A DNA stretch of 45,292 nucleotides from Actinomyces sp. ICM47 (GTDB taxonomy: Bacteria; Actinomycetota; Actinomycetes; Actinomycetales; Actinomycetaceae), in contig NZ_ALCA01000098.1 in NCBI RefSeq assembly GCF_000278725.1, positions 1 through 45,292 of the forward strand. Reading direction: 5' to 3'. The translations under genes and the position numbers were made by a program. Below the pieces are notes generated by a model. It was not told where the DNA came from, searched no databases, and worked only from the letters and a program-made list of their open reading frames with translations. Position 1 is the stretch's first letter. Each line of letters opens with the position of its first letter. Below, one piece after another: positions 18,110 through 26,401 of this stretch.

Positions 18110-20398
18110 CTAGAAGGATTCGGTGTGAACGTATCCGCCTGCGGCTCGTATGAGGTGGGCGACGTCGGTGACCATGAGGGGCGAGCCGCAGGCGTAGTAG
18201 TCGACCTGGGGGTCGATGCCCGTGGTGCGCAGGTAGTCGGTGACGCGACCGTGGAAGGTTTCGGGTGTTTTCTCGCGGCTCACGCAGCGGATGACGTGGG
18301 GGAGGGGAGCATCCAGGCGTGTTGTCAGGTCGTCGCTCGTAGTCGCCAGACCGAGGAGGAGGACGTCATCTGCTCGTATGCCACGCTCGAATTCCGCGAG
18401 GAACGGTGCGATACCTGTTCCAGTAGCGACGAATACGCGGCGGCAGGGCGAGGGAGTGTCCGCGTGCGTGCCTCCTGCCGCCGTGTCGTGGAGGAAGTGC
18501 CCGTACGGGAGTTCAAGATCCACCTCGTCCCCGCTTTGCGTGTGGCGTGCCCACGCCGCACCATGCCCCTGGGTGCGCACGTCCACGAGTAGGCGCACGG
18601 CTTTCCCGGGCGCGGAGGCGATGGAATAGGGCCGCCATTCGAAAGGGGCGACCCGCACGAGCGCGTACTGACCCGCATCCCAGGTTCCATCCTGCGGGAG
18701 CTGGAGTGTGATGTCGCGGATAGTTGGGGTGATCCAGTTGACGCGTTGCACTGTTGCTCGATAGCGCCTCGCTCCGGCGCTGCGCTGAGCCTCGAACCCC
18801 TGAGAGCGTTCGGGGTTGGCTCGCTTGGTACCCTCTGCTCGCAGCGCCCGGTTGATGCGCGGATACCCCGAGGGTCCCAGGACCTTGCAGGCAGTGGACA
18901 TGCCCGCCAGAGCGGCCCCGATGATTCCGGGCATTCCCGCATCCTGCCCGGTGAGGAAAAGTCCGGTGATGGGGGTCGAGGGGGTGGCCAGGTCGGCCCT
19001 GAATCTCTCGGGGGTGAGGGGGAGGCCGTAGAAGCAGCCGAGGGAGTTGGACGTGAAGTGCTCAATGGTCAGCGGCGTGCCCACCTCGGCGTAGCGGACG
19101 GCGTCCTTCAGGCCCGGTACGGCTGCGTCCGCGAGATCGATGAGTCCTCGAGACATGGCCGACGTGAGGGCCTCGTAATCCTCCCCGCGCAGCCCCGGCC
19201 TCGTTCCCGCCCAGCGTTGGAAGGCCTCGGGCTGTGCGAACGATACGATCTCGGCCGTCGCGTGCGTATCTCCGGACTTGATGCCCGGGAAGGAGACGAA
19301 CGCCGAGTGGGGGTGCCCGCCGAGGAGGTCGGCGCTCATCCGGGCCGGGTCGGCGCGCCCCGTGGCCGTGTTGATCCAGACGTTCGACCCGTCCACGCCA
19401 TCGGGGTAACGGTCGAGGGCGAGGTAGAGCGTGACAGCCGAAGCGCCGTGCCCGAGGCGGGCGATCCTCTCGCGTACGCGCGCGGTGATCGCGGCGGTCG
19501 GACCGGTCGTGGGCAGTAGGCGGGTGTATGTTTCTCGGGCGCCGATGCCGGAGATAATGATCGGGGCCCGCTCCTCGTAGGAGACGGGGGCAAGACCCGA
19601 GCGGTCGGTGACGCGTACGCCCACGGCGGTCCCGTCCTCGACGAGGATCTCCTCGACGTCCTGCGCGAGACGGATCTGACCGCCGGCCCCCACGATCCCC
19701 TCCTCGATCATGCGTGCAATCTGACCGCTCCCGCCGCTGGGGAACCACGCGCCGTTCATGTAGTGGCAGACGATCATCGCGTGGGCGACAAACGCACTGC
19801 GCTCGGGCTCGACACCGTAGTCGCCCCAGTGCGTGGTGAGGAGGGCACGCAGGGCGGGGTCTTGGAATCGGCGCTCCATGTAGTGTTCCGTCAGCTCGAG
19901 CGCGCAGCCTGCGAGCACTCGCTGGGCGAGGCGCACGGCGGGGGCTGCGCGCGGGGGAACCATCTCCCGGACATACCCGAGGGACATCCAGGAATAGGCG
20001 CGTTGAACGTCCGCGCAGTAGCGTCGAATCGCTCTCTTCTCACGCGGAAACAGGGAGGTGAGGAGGCGGCGGTACTCCTGGAGGCCAGATGGGATCGTCA
20101 CGTCGAGGCCGTGGCCGGGCAGGTAGAAACGGTCGTAGCCCGTCGGCATGCGCGTCCATGACAAGGCTCCGCCGGTGAGGTAGTCCAGCAGCTGTCGTGG
20201 GCGCGAACCGGGTTCCATGTCTCCCACGTAGTGCAGGCCCACATTCCATGATGCTCCCATTGCGCGGAAGGAGTGCGTGAGTCCGCCTGGGGTGGAGTGT
20301 TTCTCAAGGATGAGAACGCGCAATCCGGCGGTTTGTGCGAGTAGGCCGGCCGTCGTGAGTGAGCCGATTCCGGAGCCAATGATGAGTGCGTCGTACAT
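18110..20398 (-). CDS. Fusion of retinol-saturase/CrtI-like flavoprotein with an FNR-like reductase
   Basis: Residues 1-510 form a FAD-binding amine-oxidase-type dehydrogenase with the dinucleotide motif GSGIGS (8-13), LEKH..PGG (31-39), and a C-terminal TGQDAGMPGIIGA (483-495), close to retinol saturase, prolycopene isomerase and CrtI-like proteins. Residues 545-762 form a ferredoxin-NADP-reductase module: FAD-binding R589-P-Y-S, the nucleotide motif GTGIAPF (660-666) and C737-G-S-P near the end. The linker (511-544) is Arg-rich. The second module would pass electrons from NAD(P)H to the first, making it a self-sufficient reductase; the substrate is not predictable and could be a polyene or isoprenoid. 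The ATG at 20398 has GGGGA upstream. A TetR gene is divergent. Such fusions are unusual to my knowledge. Confidence 0.85.
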   Translation of the reverse strand: MYDALIIGSGIGSLTTAGLLAQTAGLRVLILEKHSTPGGLTHSFRAMGASWNVGLHYVGDMEPGSRPRQLLDYLTGGALSWTRMPTGYDRFYLPGHGLDVTIPSGLQEYRRLLTSLFPREKRAIRRYCADVQRAYSWMSLGYVREMVPPRAAPAVRLAQRVLAGCALELTEHYMERRFQDPALRALLTTHWGDYGVEPERSAFVAHAMIVCHYMNGAWFPSGGSGQIARMIEEGIVGAGGQIRLAQDVEEILVEDGTAVGVRVTDRSGLAPVSYEERAPIIISGIGARETYTRLLPTTGPTAAITARVRERIARLGHGASAVTLYLALDRYPDGVDGSNVWINTATGRADPARMSADLLGGHPHSAFVSFPGIKSGDTHATAEIVSFAQPEAFQRWAGTRPGLRGEDYEALTSAMSRGLIDLADAAVPGLKDAVRYAEVGTPLTIEHFTSNSLGCFYGLPLTPERFRADLATPSTPITGLFLTGQDAGMPGIIGAALAGMSTACKVLGPSGYPRINRALRAEGTKRANPERSQGFEAQRSAGARRYRATVQRVNWITPTIRDITLQLPQDGTWDAGQYALVRVAPFEWRPYSIASAPGKAVRLLVDVRTQGHGAAWARHTQSGDEVDLELPYGHFLHDTAAGGTHADTPSPCRRVFVATGTGIAPFLAEFERGIRADDVLLLGLATTSDDLTTRLDAPLPHVIRCVSREKTPETFHGRVTDYLRTTGIDPQVDYYACGSPLMVTDVAHLIRAAGGYVHTESF

Positions 20399-20412
20399 GG
20401 GGTCCCCAAAAC

Positions 20413-20425
20413 TAGACAGTGTCTA
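20413..20425. promoter_or_regulatory. TetR-type operator 1 (perfect dyad)
   Basis: TAGACA-G-TGTCTA is a perfect 13-bp inverted repeat located 15 bp before the start of the fusion gene. It is the strongest of three related sites in the shared gap and would block the fusion promoter. Confidence 0.8.
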
Positions 20426-20445
20426 ATTATGGGACCATGCCCATC

Positions 20446-20458
20446 TAGACACTGTCAA
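20446..20458. promoter_or_regulatory. TetR-type operator 2
   Basis: TAGACA-C-TGTCAA repeats site 1 with one mismatch in the right arm. Its centre lies 33 bp from that of site 1. A degenerate third copy, sharing ACACTGTCA, lies at 20476-20488 and ends just before the TetR start codon at 20490. Confidence 0.75.
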
Positions 20459-20489
20459 GTCGGGGTTGTCTCTCGGTTACACTGTCATC

Positions 20490-21113
20490 ATGACGCGCTC
20501 TACCGATCCCGAAGGCCTGCGCGAAGCAATCCTCGCCATCAGTCGCAACCTGCTCAACGAGGGCGGGCCGGCCTCCCTGTCCATGCGTGAGGTTGCCCGC
20601 CGCGCGAGCTGCACACACCAGGCTCCATATCACTATTTCAAGGGACGAGAAGGGATTCTCGCCGCCCTCGCCGAGGAGGGGTACCTCGCCCTGGAAACGA
20701 CGCTGCGCGAGGCGCGGCGGCGTAGTACGGGTGCGTCGCCGGACGCGGTGACTCGCACCGCGGGACACGCCTACCTGACGTGGGCTCTGGCCAACCCCGG
20801 TGTCTTTCGGGTCATGTTTCGATCTGATATGTACGACTTCGACGCTCACCCGCAGTTGCGCGAGGCCAGCCTGGCCGCCCGCGCGCAACTGCGGTCCCTG
20901 GCCCGCCTCGCCTATGGAACGGAGGATCCCCACGCGGAGGTCACCCTGTGGGCGTACATCCACGGCCTCGCGACCCTCGTCCTGGACGGGCCGCCCGCCC
21001 TCGGGGCTGGCGATGAGGTGCAGCGCTTCGCTCATGACGCCATCGATGCCCCGTACTTCACTCAGGGCACCACGACGGGTCACGATCCTCGGCGCGCCGA
21101 GGTGCTTTCCTAG
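20490..21113 (+). CDS. TetR-family transcriptional regulator
   Basis: The N-terminal helix-turn-helix (about 10-55) reads LSMREVARRASCTHQAPYHYFKGREGILAAL, a standard TetR DNA-binding head. The C-terminal ligand domain includes HAYLTWALANPGVFRVMF, which is TetR_C_33-like (WHG-type). Starting at the ATG at 20490 gives 207 residues; an upstream in-frame start at 20466 would cover the third operator copy and looks less likely. Two clear operators and a weaker third lie in the 91-bp gap to the divergent fusion flavoprotein, which predicts joint control of both genes and derepression by a small ligand, perhaps the substrate of the fusion enzyme. Confidence 0.92.
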   Translation: MTRSTDPEGLREAILAISRNLLNEGGPASLSMREVARRASCTHQAPYHYFKGREGILAALAEEGYLALETTLREARRRSTGASPDAVTRTAGHAYLTWALANPGVFRVMFRSDMYDFDAHPQLREASLAARAQLRSLARLAYGTEDPHAEVTLWAYIHGLATLVLDGPPALGAGDEVQRFAHDAIDAPYFTQGTTTGHDPRRAEVLS

Positions 21114-21161
21114 GACCCAAGGCCGACAGTGGCCTTAGCCGCGTCGTCTACAATTGACCCT

Positions 21162-21734
21162 ATGGAAAGCTCTAATAATCAAACGACATATCTCGTCGTT
21201 GACGGCGAAAATATTGACGCGACGCTGGGACTGTCGGTCCTGGATCGACGTCCGAACCCCGAGGAGCGTCCCCGCTGGGACCGCGTCCTCGAGTCCGCGC
21301 ATGGCCGCTGGAATCAGCGCGCCAAGGGCCTGTTCTTCCTCAACGGCTCCTCAGGCTTCCTGCCAATGGGCTTCGTTCAGGCCCTGACCGCCATGGACTA
21401 CCAGGTGATTCCCCTGTCGGGTCCCGCCGACATGAAGGTCGTCGACGTCGGCCTGCAGCGCACGATGGACGCGATTGCGCAGCTTGGCTCGGGTGACGTT
21501 ATCCTCGCCAGCCACGACGCTGACTTCCTGCCCCAGATTGAAGCCCTCCTGGACCAGGGCCGCCGCGTCGCAGTCATGTGCTTCAAGGAATTCCTCTCCT
21601 CCCAGCTCCACGATCTGGAGGAACGAGGCCTGGAGATCATCGACCTCGAATACGACGTGCACGCCTTCCAGGTCCGCCTGCCCAGGCTCCACATCATCGA
21701 CATCGACGACTTCGACCCCATGTCCTTCCTGTAA
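21162..21734 (+). CDS. NYN-domain (PIN-like) protein, putative ribonuclease
   Basis: This 190-residue single-domain protein has the NYN landmarks: D/GEN in YLVVDGENIDATL (11-23), DMKVVDVGL in the middle, and SHDADFLPQIEALLDQGRRVAVM near residue 120. The acidic residues in these motifs are those that hold metal in PIN-like nucleases, so RNase activity is plausible. The ATG at 21162 is chosen because the family begins here; an upstream GTG at 21129 is in poor context. It stands alone 48 bp after the TetR gene and may be in the same transcript. No antitoxin gene is next to it, so a toxin role is not supported. Confidence 0.85.
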   Translation: MESSNNQTTYLVVDGENIDATLGLSVLDRRPNPEERPRWDRVLESAHGRWNQRAKGLFFLNGSSGFLPMGFVQALTAMDYQVIPLSGPADMKVVDVGLQRTMDAIAQLGSGDVILASHDADFLPQIEALLDQGRRVAVMCFKEFLSSQLHDLEERGLEIIDLEYDVHAFQVRLPRLHIIDIDDFDPMSFL

Positions 21735-21774
21735 GGACTGCGGGGGAGCGGGCACTCCCGCTCACACGACGCAA

Positions 21775-21812
21775 CACGGTCGGGCGGCCCCGTGAGGGAC
21801 CGCCCGACCGTG
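21775..21812. terminator. Bidirectional terminator between the NYN gene and pspA
   Basis: A perfect 13-bp GC stem (21775-21787 with 21800-21812) has a 12-nt loop. It lies midway between two convergent genes. Confidence 0.8.
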
Positions 21813-21841
21813 CGTCTGTCACGCGGCGAGGGCCGCGCCGC

Positions 21842-22558
21842 TCACTGCTTGTTCTTCAGAGCGGCGAGGCGAGCCTCGATCTCCAGCTGCGAAGAATCGG
21901 TCTCGAGTTCCGCGAACTGGGCGTCCAGGCTGGAGGCGGCCAGCTCGGCCTTGCCCTGGGCCAGGGCCTCCTGGCGACGCACGCGGTCCTCGAAGCGACC
22001 GAGCTCGCTTGTGGGATCCAGGATGTTAATGGCACCAAGAGCCTCGGTGACCTGAGCCTGGGCCTTGGCGGTCTTCTCGCGGGCGATCAGCTGGTCGCGG
22101 CGGGACTTCAGCTCGGCGAGCTTGTCCTTCATCTGGGCCAAGCCCTGCTTGAGGCGCTCGGCTACCTCGCGCTGCGCCTTAAGGGAGGGTTCCTCGGCCT
22201 TGATCTCATTCTCGAACTGGATCTGCTTGCCGATGGCCACCTTGGCCAGGTTATCCCACTTGTTTGCCCCGGCCTCGTCACCGGTGGCGCGCATCGCATC
22301 GGCCTTCGCGGAGGCGGCGGCGGCCTTCTGACCCCAGTCTGCGGCGGCCTTGACATCTTCCTCGTAGTCCTTCTCGGCCATGCGCAGGTTGCCCAGGGTC
22401 TGAGCGATCGCGTTCTCGGCCTCGACGATGGAGTTGGTGTAGTCGCGGACCAGCTGGTCGATCATCTTCTGCGGGTCCTCAGCCTTGTCGAGGAGCGCGT
22501 TGATGTTCGCCTTGGCGAGCTGGGCGATGCGGCCCATGATCGTCTGCTTCTCAGCCAT
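21842..22558 (-). CDS. pspA: PspA/IM30-family membrane stress protein
   Basis: PspA-type proteins coat and stabilise the inner face of the cytoplasmic membrane under stress. The 238-residue protein is nearly all alpha-helical coiled coil: MGRIAQLAKANINALLDKAEDP at the N-terminus is the family signature, and long heptad stretches with many Ala, Glu and Lys follow. The ATG at 22558 has AAGGAG about 7 nt upstream; an 18-residue extension upstream in frame is not family-like. The TPM-domain gene lies upstream on the same strand. No PspB/C-like partner is here, which is usual for actinobacteria. An AT-rich dyad lies in the 225-bp gap before it. Confidence 0.93.
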   Translation of the reverse strand: MAEKQTIMGRIAQLAKANINALLDKAEDPQKMIDQLVRDYTNSIVEAENAIAQTLGNLRMAEKDYEEDVKAAADWGQKAAAASAKADAMRATGDEAGANKWDNLAKVAIGKQIQFENEIKAEEPSLKAQREVAERLKQGLAQMKDKLAELKSRRDQLIAREKTAKAQAQVTEALGAINILDPTSELGRFEDRVRRQEALAQGKAELAASSLDAQFAELETDSSQLEIEARLAALKNKQ

Positions 22559-22740
22559 GATGTTCTCCTTTGATGTGGTGTGCGCTCGTGCGCGGGTTGA
22601 GCGCGAGGCCATGGCCCCGCAGGTCGGTGGGTGGGTGCCGTCTGCCGCAGCAGGGGCGTCGTTATCCCCGCCCCTGCTGGGAGGGGGATGGCCCTGTCCG
22701 TGTCGATGGCGAACAGATCAAAATACACTCTCCCGCCGTC

Positions 22741-22771
22741 TGACGTTGATTATTCTATATAATGTACGTCA
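22741..22771. promoter_or_regulatory. AT-rich dyad upstream of pspA
   Basis: TGACGT at 22741-22746 and ACGTCA at 22766-22771 form an inverted repeat around a 19-bp AT-rich core. On the minus strand TAGAAT at 22757-22752 is a candidate -10 box for pspA. The core is strikingly AT-rich for this genome. The regulator is unknown. Confidence 0.5.
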
Positions 22772-22783
22772 CATAACAGGATC

Positions 22784-24811
22784 TTAGAAGCGTCCGGACC
22801 CCGTCGTCCACCCAGAATCGGATGAGCCGCCGGACGAGCCACCCCAGCTGGAGCCGGAACTCCACGAGTCGTTATCGTCCCACCTGCTCCTGTGGTGGTG
22901 GGAGGAAGACCCCGTATTGGAGAAGAGGATCGACCACAGGAGGGCCTCGCCAAGCGAGGAGCCGATCGAGGATCCGGGCGAGGTGGGTCTGCCGGAATAA
23001 CCGGCGTTCCAGGAGTCGGCTGCGTTGGGTAGGGGTGTCGCAAGGACGCGGTCCGCCTTGGCGCGGGCATCCGAGGCTAGGGCGGACGCCTTGGCGGGGT
23101 CGCTGCTGATCGCTGCGCGCGCAGCCTTCAGGGACTGCTCGGAGTCGTGAAGCGTCGAGCGCACGCTGAGATCTATTGCGCCGCGTCGGCCCTGCACGTA
23201 GCGTTCTGCTCGCTCGAAGGCGGTTTCGGCCAGGGAGATCTGAGCCTGGGCGTTCGCGCGTGCCTTCTCGGCGTTTTCACGCTGCGAGCGCAGGGGGGCA
23301 AGCGCCGCGTCGATGTTCGCTTCGGAGGTGCGCAGGTGCTCGAGGGCGGCCAGCGGGTCGCCGTTGTTCATGAGGGCGGCCTGGCCCTCGGCAATGGCGG
23401 CACGCGCGTCCGCGACGAGCGGGTCGAAGACGGTGGGTTCTGCCTTCAGACTCGTGACGTCGGCAAGGTCGGCGGAAATAGAGCCGATTGCCGCGCCGAG
23501 GCGGTCGCGGATCGCATCTAGGTCGGACTTGGCAGAGAAGATCGCATCGGTTTGGTGCTTGGCCATCATGAGCGCGCGGTGGGCGGTGTCAAGCGTGCTT
23601 TCCGCGAGGGCGCGGTCAGTGTCGACCGCCTGCTTCGCCGCTTCGATGGCGGACGCCGCCGTCTCCAGGAGTGCGTGAGCTTGCTCGGGATTGTCTTGGA
23701 GGGAGGTGAGCATCTGGGCGGGATAGATGCCCGCGATGGCGGCGAGTTCGGCGGTTGCCCGATCCAAATCGCCGCGCTGTTCGACGAGGCGTTCGCTGGC
23801 CTCGGCGATGCGGCTGGGCAGCGTTGCCTGTTCGGAGCGTCGCTGTTCAAACGTGGCCTGGATGGTACCGAGCGGGTTCATGTTCTCGCCGAGGTCGCGC
23901 ATGATGGCGGAGGCCGTGGTTCTCTTCTCGGCGTCGCTCGTGGCGTCTTCCATCTGCTTTTGGCGTTCGAAACCGCGCGCGACGGCGGCTTTGGCGGCCT
24001 CGAGGGTCCGGGCAAATTCGTCGGTCGCGGCGATGCCGAATTGGGCGCGCGCGAAGTCGAGTTCGTCCGCGGCGCTGCGGACCTGTTCGTCGGCTGACAG
24101 GAGCTGCTGATTTGCCAGGGTGACCGTCTCGGCCACGCTCATGCCGGGCATGTTCGCGGCCTGAGCGGGAGTCTGCGCGGTACCTGCGCCCCGGGATCGG
24201 CGCGAGTTGTTGTGCACGAGGAGCGCGATGACGCCGCCGCCGACGATGATGAGCATGATGAGCATGGTGCCGGTGCCCGACGATGAGGTCCTGGATGAGG
24301 ATGAGCGCGACGACGAGCTTCCAGTGCTTGACGGCGACTGGTACCCCGACACAACGGAGTTGATGAATGTTTGTGCGCCGATGGCCGCATCAGAAGCCGT
24401 GAGAGGATTGCTGGTCAACGTGGCCTCGGCCTGTCGTTGGGCGTTGTCCAGCACGGTCTGTGACACGGGGGCCTTTTTCGAGCAAAAGACGTCGGAGCGC
24501 TCGTTGTAGGCGATGGCGTACAGGATGTCGCTGTCCTTGGAGGAGGACGCTGTTGCGGAGGCCTTGCACCATGCGTCGGGCTTTTGCCCGGAGAAATCGG
24601 GGACGACCACGACGTCGATGGTGATGCCCTTGGTTCTGGCGGTGCGCGCAGCGGTCTCGATGGCTGATCGATCCGAGTCGGACAGCCAGCCGCCCGGATC
24701 GGTGACGATGCCGCTGGTCGTGACGGGTGAGGTGGCGAACGCGGGAGCGCCGAGCGCGATCAGGAACGTGGAGAGTAGAGCAACGATGCTGAAGCGGCGG
24801 GTGCGTGACAC
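22784..24811 (-). CDS. TPM (MOLO1)-domain membrane protein with coiled coils
   Basis: The protein has 675 residues from a GTG at 24811 that follows AGGAGG. A signal peptide is present (about 1-26, ending ALGAPAFA). The extracellular TPM/MOLO1 domain follows (about 35-150), with VTDPGGWLSDSD and the ITIDVVVVPDFSG strand. A Ser/Thr-rich link leads to one membrane helix (about 180-200, GTMLIMLIIVGGGVIALLV). The rest is a long cytoplasmic coiled coil (about 240-600) and a Gly/Ser/His-rich tail. Domains of this kind are often coded next to PspA, and here it lies upstream of pspA on the same strand. A membrane-stress role with PspA is inferred. The domain's enzymatic activity is disputed in the literature. 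Confidence 0.85.
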   Translation of the reverse strand: MSRTRRFSIVALLSTFLIALGAPAFATSPVTTSGIVTDPGGWLSDSDRSAIETAARTARTKGITIDVVVVPDFSGQKPDAWCKASATASSSKDSDILYAIAYNERSDVFCSKKAPVSQTVLDNAQRQAEATLTSNPLTASDAAIGAQTFINSVVSGYQSPSSTGSSSSRSSSSRTSSSGTGTMLIMLIIVGGGVIALLVHNNSRRSRGAGTAQTPAQAANMPGMSVAETVTLANQQLLSADEQVRSAADELDFARAQFGIAATDEFARTLEAAKAAVARGFERQKQMEDATSDAEKRTTASAIMRDLGENMNPLGTIQATFEQRRSEQATLPSRIAEASERLVEQRGDLDRATAELAAIAGIYPAQMLTSLQDNPEQAHALLETAASAIEAAKQAVDTDRALAESTLDTAHRALMMAKHQTDAIFSAKSDLDAIRDRLGAAIGSISADLADVTSLKAEPTVFDPLVADARAAIAEGQAALMNNGDPLAALEHLRTSEANIDAALAPLRSQRENAEKARANAQAQISLAETAFERAERYVQGRRGAIDLSVRSTLHDSEQSLKAARAAISSDPAKASALASDARAKADRVLATPLPNAADSWNAGYSGRPTSPGSSIGSSLGEALLWSILFSNTGSSSHHHRSRWDDNDSWSSGSSWGGSSGGSSDSGWTTGSGRF

Positions 24812-24992
24812 GGGGTCCTCCTGCGTTGTGGCGAACAGGCAAACGTACATCACGCGGCGTGTATTCGTCGACAATGTGACGCAGAGTACGAAACGTGATC
24901 GCTGCCGTGAGGTCAGTCTACGTGATTGAGGGGGCAGCGGTGCTGTTCGCTACAGGCAATAGCACGCTCAGACGCCGGGCGGGCGCGCACCT

Positions 24993-24998
24993 TATGAT
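24993..24998 (+). promoter_or_regulatory. Candidate -10 box of the cold-shock gene
   Basis: TATGAT at 24993-24998 matches a sigma-70 -10 box in a GC-rich surround, 50 bp before the csp start. No clear -35 is visible at 17 bp. The 236-bp divergent gap otherwise has no recognised feature. Confidence 0.35.
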
Positions 24999-25047
24999 AT
25001 AGGGGGAGTCCTTTGGGCCTACAGACTATGGAGAGAAGGAGGAGACC

Positions 25048-25425
25048 ATGCCCACCGGTAAAGTGAGGTTCTTCGACGCTGATCGCGGTTTCGGCTTCAT
25101 TACAGGAGACGACGGGGCGGATGTTTTCCTCCACTCGTCCGCGCTACCGTCCGATGTTCGCAGTCCCAAGGTGGGTGCTCGCGTGGAGTATTCGGTGGCC
25201 GACGGACGTAAGGGGCCGCAGGCGCTGAGTGTGCGGTTCCTGAAGGAGACAGCTTCCGTTGCCCGCGCTAAGCGCCGCAAGCCGCAGGCGATGGTGCCGG
25301 TTGTCGAGGACCTCATTAAGCTCCTCGACTCCTCGAGTGCCTCGCTGCGCCGCGGTTCCTACCCGGACAACGCGACCAAGATCGCGAAGGTGCTGCGCGC
25401 CGTAGCAGAGGAATTTGATGCCTAA
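25048..25425 (+). CDS. Cold-shock-domain protein with C-terminal extension
   Basis: The N-terminal 70 residues are a cold-shock domain with RNP1-like RGFGFIT (about 13-19) and RNP2-like DVFLHSS (about 26-32), which bind single-stranded RNA or DNA. A helical extension of about 55 residues follows and is typical of one actinobacterial Csp class. The ATG at 25048 has AAGGAGG close upstream. Total length is 125 residues, longer than the 65-70 of classic Csp proteins. It overlaps the next gene by 8 bp, so translation of DUF3027 is probably coupled to it. It lies divergent from the TPM gene. Confidence 0.92.
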   Translation: MPTGKVRFFDADRGFGFITGDDGADVFLHSSALPSDVRSPKVGARVEYSVADGRKGPQALSVRFLKETASVARAKRRKPQAMVPVVEDLIKLLDSSSASLRRGSYPDNATKIAKVLRAVAEEFDA

Positions 25426-26281
25426 GACTGGTGCCCGTACGCGGGCAGTGAAGAAGGACGCTGTCCTGGAGGCAGCCGTCGATGTCGCACGCGCCGGGGC
25501 CGAGGCCGTGGCGTACCCGCGCCCGGTCGGCGAGCATGTGGGCTTCGAGATGGTGTCGGAGCGCCTGGCCACCCACTTTTTCGCGTCCACGGACGCGGGA
25601 TACGTGGGCTGGTGCTGGGCCGTCACCGTCGCCCGCGTGCCGCGCGGTCGCGTCGCCACTGTGTGTGAAGTCGATATGACCCCTCGTGAGGGTGCACTTC
25701 TCGCCCCCGAGTGGGTTCCGTGGGAGCAACGCCTGCGTCCCTCGGATGTTTCTCGCGACGATGTCCTGCCGTACAAAGCGGATGATGAGCGCCTCGAGCA
25801 GGGCTTCGAGGACACCAGTGAGGATCTGGATCTGCCGGTCGTTCGCGAGCTGGGCTTGGGGCGTCCCCGAGTCCTGTCCAAGACTGGGCGGAGCCAGGCA
25901 GCCAAGCGCTGGTATGAGTCGGAGCGCGGCCCGAAGCCGGGTCGTCGCCCGCGCAACACCTGTTCAACCTGCGGCTTTCTCATGAAGATGAGCGGCGGCA
26001 TGCGCACGATGTTCGGCGTGTGCGCGAATGAGTGGGCGACCGATGACGGGGCCGTGGTTTCCCTGGATCACACGTGCGGTTCCCATTCGGAGACCGACGT
26101 TCCGAAGAATGGTACGGCGTGGCCGGTGCGTCCTTCGCGCGTGAATGAGGGGGCGCTCGACGCCGAGCCGATGCCGCGCGCTGCCGAGAAGGACAGCGAC
26201 GAGGCCGGGGCGAAGCGGGCGCAGGATACGACGCACTCCGAGGGAGAGCGCGAGGAAGCGACGCAGAGCGACGCCGACTGA
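25418..26281 (+). CDS. DUF3027 protein
   Basis: This 287-residue actinobacterial protein of unknown function has a conserved N-terminal domain (about 20-110) with HVGFEMVSERLATHFF and YVGWCWAVTVAR. A putative zinc-binding region near residues 185-225 follows (CSTCG, then CANEW and DHTCG), and the C-terminus is acidic and low in complexity. The ATG at 25418 lies inside the end of csp with GAGG upstream. The csp-DUF3027 pairing and the nearby serC echo mycobacteria, where Rv0883c (DUF3027) is next to serC. A link to RNA or translation is only suggested by the coupling to csp. Confidence 0.88.
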   Translation: MPKTGARTRAVKKDAVLEAAVDVARAGAEAVAYPRPVGEHVGFEMVSERLATHFFASTDAGYVGWCWAVTVARVPRGRVATVCEVDMTPREGALLAPEWVPWEQRLRPSDVSRDDVLPYKADDERLEQGFEDTSEDLDLPVVRELGLGRPRVLSKTGRSQAAKRWYESERGPKPGRRPRNTCSTCGFLMKMSGGMRTMFGVCANEWATDDGAVVSLDHTCGSHSETDVPKNGTAWPVRPSRVNEGALDAEPMPRAAEKDSDEAGAKRAQDTTHSEGEREEATQSDAD

Positions 26282-26305
26282 GGCCTCGTGGATCACAGGC
26301 GGTGG

Positions 26306-26337
26306 GAAAGCACTCGGGGAGGTCCCCGGGTGCTTTC
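26306..26337 (+). terminator. Terminator after the DUF3027 gene
   Basis: A 14-bp stem (26306-26319 with 26324-26337, one wobble) has a 4-nt loop and starts 24 bp after the stop codon. It separates the csp transcript from the permease gene. Confidence 0.8.
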
Positions 26338-26401
26338 TCAACAAGTGGGAACACAGCGGGTATGTTTGCGTACAGGGGGCGTGACCAGGCACGATTGACC
26401 A

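Noticed and set aside
21162..21734. Toxin of a toxin-antitoxin pair
   Set aside because: The NYN-domain gene has no small partner gene on either side.
26338..26401. Purine riboswitch before the nucleobase permease
   Set aside because: The gap after the terminator is about 64 bp and contains none of the conserved purine-aptamer loops.
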